From assembly GCA_958413095.1 (NCBI GenBank), contig CATYUF010000027.1:1-22697 (forward strand): a DNA stretch of 22,697 nucleotides, written 5' to 3'. Position numbers and translations under genes: made by a program. Source of the DNA: an uncultured Clostridium sp. GTDB lineage: Bacteria > Bacillota > Clostridia > TANB77 > CAG-508. Positions 1 to 6,651 of the stretch are shown piece by piece (position 1 is the stretch's first letter; every line of letters begins with the position of its first letter). The notes beneath the pieces are model-generated. The model saw only the letters and a list, made by a program, of their open reading frames with translations. It was not told where the DNA came from and did no database searches.

Positions 1-38
1 TACAATAAATAATAATATTTTAAACTCTTAAACTTAAG

Positions 39-1241
39 TTAAAATCCAATAATATCATTATAAATTTCAATAGCAAAATTATCAGTCATACCAGAAATAT
101 AAAATAAAATACATTTATAAAAATCAACTTCGCTATTAATATCAAAAAGAACTTTATTTTTCAAACGTAACTCATCTCTATTTCCATAATCGTAGTAAGA
201 ATAAACAAAGCCAATAAAACTTTCGCTTAATTTTTTAGAAATTTTAGATAATGATTTTATATTATTTATTGTATTTTTACCATCAAAACAAGATTTTAAT
301 GTATCATATATTTCATTTATAACTAACTTAAAATATCTAACAGAAGGCTTTAATCTATCATTAGTATATATATTTAAGTAATTAAATGTTTTAATTTTAT
401 TCATTAAGGAAAATGCCTCATCAGAGAAATGCAAACCTAATTCGGGAGTAGAATTTTTGCATAAATCATTTACAAGATAGTTGATAATAACAGTATTATT
501 AATAGGAGTGTTAGAAGATGTTTGTAACAATTCATATAATTCATCTAAATGATTTTCTAAAATTCCTAAAGTGATAGCATCTTCAATATCACGACCAATG
601 TAAGAGATTTTATCAGAAATTTTAACAACACAGCCTTCCCAAGTATAAGGTGCATATTGATTAGGATATGAATATGAATTTAAGTCGATAAAATCATTTC
701 TTGGTTCTAAACCATTTTCATCAATTTCTCCACAATGTGAGACGATACCATCTCTTACACCATATGTTAAATTCAAATTTTCTTTAAATCTATCCGAGTT
801 TTCAAGTAAGTCTATTGAGTCGACTAAATTTAAACCATTTTTTTCATGCCAAAAAGAACAATGTAAATCCCTTTTACTAATTTCAGACAATATGCGTTCT
901 CCTTCATGACCAAATGGACTATGACCTAAATCGTGAGCAACAGAGATTGCTTTTGTAAGTTCAGTATTTAAACCAAGATAATTTGAAATAGTGTAACTTA
1001 TAGATTCTACATGAGTAACATGTTCTATTCTTGTGCAAATATGGTCACTTTCAGGAGAAAAAAATACTTGAGTTTTATGTTTAAGCCTTCTATATGCTGT
1101 AGAATGTATAATTCTAGTATAATCTCTTTCAAAATCAGATCTAATATCATTTCCTCTATTATAAAGAGGTTGCTCTCTTAATAAAATATTATTCCACTTT
1201 GGATTAAAGCTATTTACAGCAACATTTTCAAATTTTTTCAT
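39..1241 (-). CDS. dgt: dGTPase-like HD-domain triphosphohydrolase
   Basis: Predicted cytosolic deoxynucleoside triphosphate triphosphohydrolase, which cleaves dGTP (or another dNTP) to the nucleoside plus tripolyphosphate. The 400-aa protein has the family's N-terminal signature (RSDFERDYTRIIHS near residues 34-47, then FRRL-like YRRLKHKTQVF). The HD metal site is visible: H74 in RIEHVTHV, H103-D104 in AHDLGHSPFGHEGE, and probably D210 in SDKISYIGRDIED. Length matches short bacterial dGTPase-like proteins. The start at 1241 has no close Shine-Dalgarno sequence; the best one (AGAAAGGA) lies about 40 nt upstream with a small hairpin between. No better in-frame start was found. The gene diverges from the small-protein gene at 1405. 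The true nucleotide preference cannot be read from sequence. Confidence 0.93.
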   Translation of the reverse strand: MKKFENVAVNSFNPKWNNILLREQPLYNRGNDIRSDFERDYTRIIHSTAYRRLKHKTQVFFSPESDHICTRIEHVTHVESISYTISNYLGLNTELTKAISVAHDLGHSPFGHEGERILSEISKRDLHCSFWHEKNGLNLVDSIDLLENSDRFKENLNLTYGVRDGIVSHCGEIDENGLEPRNDFIDLNSYSYPNQYAPYTWEGCVVKISDKISYIGRDIEDAITLGILENHLDELYELLQTSSNTPINNTVIINYLVNDLCKNSTPELGLHFSDEAFSLMNKIKTFNYLNIYTNDRLKPSVRYFKLVINEIYDTLKSCFDGKNTINNIKSLSKISKKLSESFIGFVYSYYDYGNRDELRLKNKVLFDINSEVDFYKCILFYISGMTDNFAIEIYNDIIGF

Positions 1242-1256
1242 ATATTTTTATATAAA

Positions 1257-1288
1257 CAATCTATCAACTTCTAGATTGAATCCTTTCT
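1257..1288 (-). promoter_or_regulatory. dgt leader: distant SD and inverted repeat
   Basis: On the minus strand, AGAAAGGA (1288-1281) precedes the dgt ATG by about 40 nt. Between them lies a perfect 7-bp inverted repeat, CAATCTA (1278-1272) and TAGATTG (1263-1257), with an 8-nt loop. The repeat could be an operator, or a leader hairpin that shortens the effective SD-to-start distance. Both roles are inference. Confidence 0.35.
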
Positions 1289-1352
1289 ATAAATTTTATA
1301 AAAATAGTCTACTATAATCTTAAGTAAAAATCTATATTAATGCAAAAAATAA

Positions 1353-1381
1353 TTGAAATAAATATATCAAAGTAGTATAAT
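1353..1381 (+). promoter_or_regulatory. Sigma-A-type promoter of the 43-aa gene
   Basis: TTGAAA at 1353-1358 and TATAAT at 1376-1381 are separated by exactly 17 nt. They lie 24 nt upstream of a strongly SD-equipped small ORF, so transcription would start near 1388. Confidence 0.75.
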
Positions 1382-1404
1382 GAAAAAAATTAGGAGGGAA
1401 AAAT

Positions 1405-1536
1405 ATGTTACATATAATGAAAGATGATTTTGATGAAAATGCTGAAGATATTTTAAATACTATAAATAAAATGTTTAGTAAAAGTAAGGAGGTAGCAGAA
1501 GAGGAAAATAACAAAAAAGAAGAAAAACGTAAGTAA
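1405..1536 (+). CDS. Small charged 43-aa protein of unknown function
   Basis: I do not recognise this protein. It begins MLHIMKDDFDENAEDI and ends in a highly charged lysine/glutamate tail (EEENNKKEEKRK). There is no signal peptide, membrane segment or cysteine. The first half could form an amphipathic helix. The reason to call it real is its expression context: a consensus-like promoter (1353-1381) and a textbook SD AGGAGG (1392-1397) placed 7 nt before the ATG. A longer reading frame on the opposite strand covers the same place but has no such signals. It sits between divergent dgt and the downstream kinase, and could be co-transcribed with the kinase since no terminator is obvious between them. 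Confidence 0.6.
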   Translation: MLHIMKDDFDENAEDILNTINKMFSKSKEVAEEENNKKEEKRK

Positions 1537-1705
1537 CAACTAAATAAGTTACATTTTAAATCAGTAAAAGTAGAAAAAAAGTAAAAATTAAATCAAAAAA
1601 TAAGATAGAAAAAGAATATAAAAAAGAATATCAAGATAGTTGAATAATATTTAAAGTTTACAGATATTTTGAATTGAAACTTAAATGAAAGAAAGGATAG
1701 AAAAA

Positions 1706-2281
1706 ATGGCAAATTCAAAGTTAATAGTAGTAGAAGGAGCGCAAGGTGCTGGAAAAACAACAGTTACAGATTTTTTACGTCATTCACTAAGTTATACAAA
1801 CTTATATAGATTATCAGGAACATCAGATAGTTCAATAGAAGGAAAGAAAAAATCAGAAGAAATGTATTATGATTTATTAGAATACATAAAAAGATTAGAA
1901 AATAAAAGTATAAATTTAGTATTTGATAGAACTTTTTTCACAGAAGAAAATTATTGTAGATTAGGTAAAAAAGAATATGAATTTACTGATGTATATGAAA
2001 AATTATTAAAACAATTTAGTAATTTAGATTTTGAAATATATTATATAACATTATATTTAAAAGATACAAATCAATATGCAAAACGCTTAGACAGAAAAGA
2101 AAAGGCAGTAATAAAATATGCCAAATTTGAATCAGAAAATAGTATAAAGCAACAAGAAGTTTACTTAGAAATGGCAAAAGAAATAAAAGAAAAATATCCA
2201 AAAATAAATGTTATAAATCTTCAAAATGATAGAGATTTTGAAGAAACTAAGAAAGAATTAAGAGATAAAATAAATTATTAG
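1706..2281 (+). CDS. P-loop deoxynucleoside / thymidylate kinase-like protein
   Basis: Predicted nucleotide or nucleoside kinase of the thymidylate-kinase/deoxynucleoside-kinase fold. The Walker A motif GAQGAGKTT lies near the N-terminus (about residues 11-19), followed by a DR motif (VFDRTFF, about residue 80) typical of dNK/TMPK substrate sites and a basic RLDRKEK stretch that resembles the lid. The 191-aa start at 1706 is preferred because AAAGGA (1692-1697) sits 8 nt upstream; an in-frame ATG at 1685 would place that SD inside the coding region. It is not clearly a housekeeping Tmk, because I do not see the usual TMPK lid signature. With the dGTPase next door, a role in dNTP balance or salvage is plausible but inferred. 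Confidence 0.75.
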   Translation: MANSKLIVVEGAQGAGKTTVTDFLRHSLSYTNLYRLSGTSDSSIEGKKKSEEMYYDLLEYIKRLENKSINLVFDRTFFTEENYCRLGKKEYEFTDVYEKLLKQFSNLDFEIYYITLYLKDTNQYAKRLDRKEKAVIKYAKFESENSIKQQEVYLEMAKEIKEKYPKINVINLQNDRDFEETKKELRDKINY

Positions 2282-2425
2282 CATATAACTTAATAAAATA
2301 AAAGAAATTACAGGGAAACAACAAAAGAAAAATCACAATAATTTCCAAAAAAATAATTTGAAGTAATCAAGTTATATGAATTTATAGAGTAAAAAATGAA
2401 TTATAGTAAAAAAATTTTTTAAGAT

Positions 2426-2451
2426 AAATTATTATACTTTTATAATAATTT
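2426..2451. other. AT-only perfect hairpin in the 2282-2618 spacer
   Basis: The spacer between the kinase gene and the OLE promoter (2282-2618) has no convincing gene; it is A-rich and full of stops. It contains an 11-bp perfect stem of only A and T (2426-2436 with 2441-2451, loop CTTT). It may be a weak terminator for the kinase transcript, but it lacks a G/C clamp. Confidence 0.35.
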
Positions 2452-2618
2452 TAATTACAAATTGAAACATAAAAAGTAAAGAACAAAAATTAAAAACAAA
2501 GATACAGTAAAACAAAAGAAAAATAAAGAAAAAAAGAGATAAAATGAGAAAAAACAATAAATAGACAATAGAAAGAAAAAGCAAAACTAAATAAGTCTAA
2601 AAACACTCTAGATGGAAT

Positions 2619-2647
2619 TTGGAATAATTTTCTAAAAACTGTATAAT
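2619..2647 (+). promoter_or_regulatory. Promoter of the OLE RNA
   Basis: TTGGAA at 2619-2624 and TATAAT at 2642-2647, spacer 17 nt. A start near 2654 coincides with the point where the sequence changes from A-rich spacer to the more GC-rich, structured RNA region. Confidence 0.7.
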
Positions 2648-2653
2648 ATTAAA

Positions 2654-3304
2654 CAGATGGTGCATTATTCTAGTCGTACTGAAGTTTATGAGGGTGGGGC
2701 TAAAAATCCACTAAAGGGCACATCGTTGAAGTTTCTTGAAGTTGCGCGAAATGCCAGTTTTGTGTGGCTTTTGGGAGTAAAGAAATTAGGGTAGTATGTA
2801 ATGGCATATATATGATTCCCTGGTTTCGCGGAGACTTAAATTGAAATAATTAAACCTTTTTATTAAGATTTAAGTGTAACCTATGTTGAGTGCCAAGACA
2901 CAAAATACATAGAGTAGCCTGTCTTGAGTGAATATATCGGGATTAATTTACATAGTAAAATTTTATTTTGGCCAAATGAGTTTTGCTTTATTATGAAATT
3001 ATATTTGCAAAAAGGACTAATAAACTTATAAAGTATGTCAAGGAAAACTTCTAGAATGTTTGCTTAGAATCTGTAAGCATAGGAGTCTAGGGATTAAGGT
3101 ACAGATTTAAGTGGCAATCTGGTGTCTATTAATAGATTTAGTAGATATTTCCCTTAAACGGAAACGGTTCTAGTAGTAATACTAAGCGGGAGATAGAGAA
3201 ATTCAACCAGACCTAAACTGTAAAATTTACTTAGGCTTTGACCATCAAAATTGAAGATTAAATGGAGTAAATCCATAAGAATAAAGACGGAAAGACTCCG
3301 TCTT
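2654..3304 (+). ncRNA. ole: OLE RNA (ornate large extremophilic RNA)
   Basis: A stretch of about 650 nt with no ORF is clearly richer in G and C than its surroundings and is immediately followed by oapA, the membrane-protein partner of OLE RNA. OLE RNAs are about 600 nt, highly structured Firmicute RNAs that form a membrane-associated ribonucleoprotein with OapA and other proteins, linked in Bacillus (Alkalihalobacillus) halodurans to stress responses including Mg2+, cold and ethanol. The identification rests on size, position directly upstream of oapA, structure-rich composition and promoter placement; I could not run a covariance model. The 3' end is set at a clear 8-bp hairpin (AAGACGGA 3284-3291 with TCCGTCTT 3297-3304). 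The mature end could lie up to 80 nt further, and the transcript probably continues into oapA. A group II intron was considered and rejected. Confidence 0.8.
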
Positions 3305-3408
3305 AAATCTTATATAAGAATTAAATTTTGTATAAGGAAGTAGGAAAAGGTTGAATGATATCCAGTACATGGAATTATTCATTTAGACTTGTGCTTTAAG
3401 AGGAAGGA

Positions 3409-4119
3409 ATGAGATTAAAAATGAAAGTAAAAGAAAAAGATGATGATAACCTGAGAAGGAACAAAGAATATAAAAATAATGTAAAGAAAATCATCAAAAA
3501 AGATGTCTTAAAAAATGACAATGATAATAAAATTGAAGAACAAAAAAATAAAGAAATAAAGGAACAAAATAAAAAAGAGAAAAATGACAAAAAGGATAAC
3601 CAAAATATAAAGTGGTTTATAGAAGTTTTTGTAATGACATTTGTGTTATCAATGGTATTTTCATATATATCAACAAATGGAGTTTCAAATTTAAGTTTAA
3701 TACCAGCAATTTTAATTTTAATAGCAGTAATATTAGTAGGAATAATATTTGATATAATAGGTGTTGCAGTAACAGTAGCAAATGAACATGAATTTCATGC
3801 AAAAGCCACAAAAAAAGTAAAAGGTTCAAAAAGCTCAATAAAATTAATAAAAAATGCTCCTAAAGTTGCAAATATTTGTGCAGATGTTATAGGAGATATT
3901 TGTGGAGTACTAAGTGGAGCAATAAGTGCATTAATTGCAGTTAAGATAACAGAGCAATTTGGATTAAGTTTTGACCTACAATTTTTATTAAGTGCATTAG
4001 TTTCAGCATTAACAGTTGGAGGAAAAGCAATAGGAAAAAATATAGCTAATAATAAATCAACACAAATTGTGCATAGCGTGGGGATTGTATTAAATAAATT
4101 TAGTAGAAAAGAAAAATAA
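3409..4119 (+). CDS. oapA: OLE-associated membrane protein OapA
   Basis: Integral membrane protein that binds OLE RNA and brings it to the membrane. The 236-aa protein has an unusually long, charged, lysine/asparagine-rich cytosolic N-terminus (residues 1-67). Hydrophobic segments follow near 69-87, 96-121, 148-172 and 180-203. The conserved core matches what I recall of OapA: FDIIGVAVTVANEHEFHAKA (about 114-133) and GDICGVLSG (about 162-170). SD-like AGAGGAAGG lies directly upstream; ATG 3409 is close to it and an in-frame ATG at 3421 is an alternative. It starts about 100 nt after the OLE structured region, in the same orientation and with no intervening promoter, so RNA and protein are likely made from one transcript. 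The family annotation is from knowledge and pattern, not a search. Confidence 0.85.
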   Translation: MRLKMKVKEKDDDNLRRNKEYKNNVKKIIKKDVLKNDNDNKIEEQKNKEIKEQNKKEKNDKKDNQNIKWFIEVFVMTFVLSMVFSYISTNGVSNLSLIPAILILIAVILVGIIFDIIGVAVTVANEHEFHAKATKKVKGSKSSIKLIKNAPKVANICADVIGDICGVLSGAISALIAVKITEQFGLSFDLQFLLSALVSALTVGGKAIGKNIANNKSTQIVHSVGIVLNKFSRKEK

Positions 4120-4123
4120 TAAA

Positions 4124-4152
4124 ATGATTTTAGGGTTGGAGACAAAAATCAT
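4124..4152 (+). other. Short hairpin after oapA
   Basis: ATGATTTT (4124-4131) and AAAATCAT (4145-4152) form an 8-bp stem just after the oapA stop. No U-run follows, so it may protect the mRNA end rather than terminate transcription. Confidence 0.35.
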
Positions 4153-4231
4153 CTAATATTATTTATATAAAAACTATTTAGTGAATTAGAATTATTAATA
4201 AAAAATAAGGGTACTAATAATATATAAAGTT

Positions 4232-4277
4232 AAAAACAAGTATTTATAATAAAGAATAAAAATACTTGTTTTTTTAT
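4232..4277 (+). terminator. Rho-independent terminator of the OLE/oapA unit
   Basis: AAACAAGTATTT and its complement AAATACTTGTTT (ending near 4271) form a 12-bp or longer stem followed by a T-run. It closes the OLE/oapA transcription unit. The rest of the 4120-4507 spacer holds the short hairpin above and the promoter below, and no gene. Confidence 0.8.
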
Positions 4278-4360
4278 TGGATAGGAAAAATAAACTATTT
4301 AACAATATGTATAATATTTTATAAATTAATATGATAATATTAAGATATAAACTAAAAAAC

Positions 4361-4389
4361 TTGATAAAAATTTAATAAAACCATATAAT
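4361..4389 (+). promoter_or_regulatory. Promoter upstream of the SDR gene
   Basis: TTGATA at 4361-4366 and TATAAT at 4384-4389 with a 17-nt spacer. It gives an approximately 110-nt leader before the SDR gene. The leader contains AAAGGAG near 4452, too far from the ATG at 4508 to serve it. Confidence 0.65.
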
Positions 4390-4507
4390 ACTAGATATAG
4401 ATATAAAAGAAGTTTAAAGAGCAAACCACATTATTATAGAAAATGAGAAGAAAGGAGAAATAACCCAATAAACTATTAAATTAGACAGTTGGATTATAAG
4501 TAAAAAA

Positions 4508-5266
4508 ATGAAAGCATTAATCACAGGAGCATCATCAGGAATCGGCAAAGACATGGCAAGAATATTATCCAAAAAAGGTTATGAACTTGTATTAGTAGCA
4601 AGAGATAATGATAAATTAAAAGAAGTAAAAGAAGAATTAGAAAAAGAAACAAAAGTAGAAATAATATCAGTAGACTTAACAAATGAAGAAAACTGTAAAG
4701 AAATCCACAATAAAGTACAAAATGTGGATTTACTAATAAACAATGCAGGTTTTGGAGATTGTGGAGATTTCACAAAAACATCACTAGAAAAAGATATAAA
4801 TATGATAAAAACAAATATAATAGCATATCATATTTTAACTAAATTATATTTAAAAGATATGAAAGAAAAAAACAAAGGTAAAATATTAAATGTTGCTTCA
4901 ATAGCAGGCTTTATGCCAGGACCACTAATGGCAACATATTATGCAACAAAGAGTTATGTTGTAAGATTATCAGAATCAATAAGAGAAGAATTAAGAAAAG
5001 AAAAATCAAATGTGAAAATAAGTATATTATGTCCAGGACCAGTAGAAACAAATTTTAATAAAGTAGCAAATGTAAAATTTCATTTAAGAGAAGCTAATAG
5101 TATGGATGTAGCCCAATATGCAATAAACAAAGTAGAAAAAGGAAAATTCTATATAGTGCCAGGAATAGATATAAAATTAGCAAAAATAGGAGCTAAATTA
5201 GCACCTGCAAATTTAGTAAGTAAAATTACTTATAAAGTTCAAAAGAGGAAAATAACAAATAAGTAG
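4508..5266 (+). CDS. Short-chain dehydrogenase/reductase (classical SDR)
   Basis: NAD(P)H-dependent oxidoreductase of the classical SDR family, DltE/YqjQ-like in general shape. The 252-aa protein shows the full set of family motifs: cofactor-binding TGASSGIG (residues 6-13), D56 in SVDLTN, the NNAG motif (78-81), catalytic S131, and Y144-x3-K148 in the active site, then the CPGPVETNF motif (175-183) typical of SDRs. The A31-R32 after the second strand (VLVARD) suggests preference for NADPH. The substrate cannot be deduced. It lies alone between the oapA terminator and the dinB promoter. No good SD precedes the ATG (ATAAGTAAAAAAATG), so translation may be weak or depend on AT-rich unstructured mRNA. 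Confidence 0.9.
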   Translation: MKALITGASSGIGKDMARILSKKGYELVLVARDNDKLKEVKEELEKETKVEIISVDLTNEENCKEIHNKVQNVDLLINNAGFGDCGDFTKTSLEKDINMIKTNIIAYHILTKLYLKDMKEKNKGKILNVASIAGFMPGPLMATYYATKSYVVRLSESIREELRKEKSNVKISILCPGPVETNFNKVANVKFHLREANSMDVAQYAINKVEKGKFYIVPGIDIKLAKIGAKLAPANLVSKITYKVQKRKITNK

Positions 5267-5314
5267 ATATAATATTTTAAAAATAATGTGATATTAAAAT
5301 ATAAAAAATAAACA

Positions 5315-5343
5315 TTGACAAATACAAACAAATATTCTATAAT
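5315..5343 (+). promoter_or_regulatory. Consensus promoter of dinB
   Basis: Exact consensus TTGACA (5315-5320) and TATAAT (5338-5343), spacer 17 nt, 15 nt before the ATG. No LexA box of the Firmicute GAAC-N4-GTTC type overlaps it, so SOS control is not evident. Confidence 0.85.
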
Positions 5344-5358
5344 TAACTTGGTGATATT

Positions 5359-6588
5359 ATGGAACGACAAATATTACATGTAGATGTAAATAATGCATTT
5401 TTAAGTTGGACAGCAGTTGATATGCTAAATAAAGGAAGCAAAATAGATATAAGAGAAATACCAGCAATAATAGGAGGAGATGAAAGTAAAAGGTCAGGAA
5501 TCGTATTAGCTAAAAGTATGAAAGCAAAGGAATTTGGAATAAAAACAGCAGACACAATATATCAAGCAAGAATGAAATGTCCTGAAACAAAAATATTTCC
5601 ATCAAACTTCAAAGTATATAGAGAATATTCAAACAAACTGTATAACTTATTATTAGAATATACAGACAAAATAGAAAGATTTAGCATAGATGAATGTTTT
5701 TTAGATATGACACAATATTTAATGAATGACACATTATTAAACAAAGCAAAAGAAATAAATAGAAGAGTAAGAGCAGAATTAGGATTTACAGTAAACATAG
5801 GAGTAGCACACAACAAATTATTAGCAAAAATGGCATCAGATTTTCAAAAACCAGATAGAATTCACACTTTATATGAAAATGAAATACAAAAGAAAATGTG
5901 GGGATTGCCAGTATCAGAATTATTTATGCTAGGCCGAAAAACAGCACCTAAATTATATAATATGCAAATAAAAACCATAGGAGATTTAGCTAAAACCAGT
6001 AAAGAAACTTTAGCTAAAAAACTTGGAAAACATGGAATAATGATTTGGGAATATGCAAATGGAATAGATAATACACCTGTAAACTATATAAAAGAAAAAC
6101 CAAAATGTATAGGAAACTCAGTAACCTTACCACAAGATATATCAAGTATAGAAAAATTAGAAGAAATTTTACTAGCGTTAACAGAACAAGTAACCTTTAG
6201 ACTAAGAAGACAAAAAATGTTAGCAAATGTAGTAAATGTGCAATTAAGAACTAATAAATTTATAGATACATCACATCAAAAAAAGTTGACAAAAGAAACC
6301 TCAAGTACCAAGGAAATATATACACAAGCCAAAGAGCTATTAGAACAAATGTATATTAGAGGTCAACAAATAAGACTAATAGGTCTAAGAGTAGATGGGT
6401 TAGAGGAAAAAGAAAAACAACAAATATCATTATTTGATAATGTAAAAGATGAAAGACAAGAAAAGCAAGAAAAATTAGATACTGCAATAGATAAATTAAA
6501 AGAAAAATATGGATATAATTTAATAACAAGAGCTGGCAAAATGGAAGTTGAAAATATAATTAAATTCAGAAAAGATGAAATAAAGTAA
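5359..6588 (+). CDS. dinB: Y-family DNA polymerase IV (DinB)
   Basis: Error-prone translesion DNA polymerase that extends across damaged or distorted templates. The 409-aa protein carries the Y-family catalytic residues D9 in HVDVNNAF and D111-E112 in RFSIDECFLDMT. The thumb/HhH region lies near 185-240 (LPVSELFMLGRKTAPKL, then TIGDLAKTSKETLAKKLG), followed by the little-finger domain. A beta-clamp-binding motif QQISLF is at 354-359, so it should be recruited to the sliding clamp. The start is supported by GGTGAT (5350-5355) 3 nt upstream, with a very short leader. It is transcribed from a consensus promoter as a single gene and converges with recQ. Confidence 0.93.
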   Translation: MERQILHVDVNNAFLSWTAVDMLNKGSKIDIREIPAIIGGDESKRSGIVLAKSMKAKEFGIKTADTIYQARMKCPETKIFPSNFKVYREYSNKLYNLLLEYTDKIERFSIDECFLDMTQYLMNDTLLNKAKEINRRVRAELGFTVNIGVAHNKLLAKMASDFQKPDRIHTLYENEIQKKMWGLPVSELFMLGRKTAPKLYNMQIKTIGDLAKTSKETLAKKLGKHGIMIWEYANGIDNTPVNYIKEKPKCIGNSVTLPQDISSIEKLEEILLALTEQVTFRLRRQKMLANVVNVQLRTNKFIDTSHQKKLTKETSSTKEIYTQAKELLEQMYIRGQQIRLIGLRVDGLEEKEKQQISLFDNVKDERQEKQEKLDTAIDKLKEKYGYNLITRAGKMEVENIIKFRKDEIK

Positions 6589-6602
6589 ATTAAAATATAT
6601 TA

Positions 6603-6645
6603 AAAGTTGTAGTTTAAATATGAAATTTAAAACTACAACTTTTTA
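6603..6645. terminator. Bidirectional terminator between dinB and recQ
   Basis: AAAGTTGTAGTTT (6603-6615) pairs with AAACTACAACTTT (6630-6642) in a 13-bp stem. It has T-runs on the right for the plus strand and A-runs on the left that act as a U-tract for the minus strand, so it fits both convergent genes. Confidence 0.85.
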
Positions 6646-6651
6646 TCTTAT

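Noticed and set aside
1332..1514. Minus-strand 60-aa hydrophobic frame
   Set aside because: It is antisense to the well-supplied 43-aa gene and the phenylalanine/leucine/serine-rich content is what A-rich coding DNA gives on its complement.
2654..3304. Group II intron or other self-splicing intron
   Set aside because: The size and structure would allow it, but no domain V-like AGC...GUU hairpin or reverse transcriptase ORF is present, and the downstream OapA-like gene explains the region better as OLE RNA.
3396..4145. Several antisense frames over oapA
   Set aside because: They have no SD or promoter and show the low-complexity leucine/phenylalanine composition of shadow frames.
5300..5358. 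SOS (LexA) box at the dinB promoter
   Set aside because: No GAAC-N4-GTTC-like palindrome overlaps or flanks the promoter.
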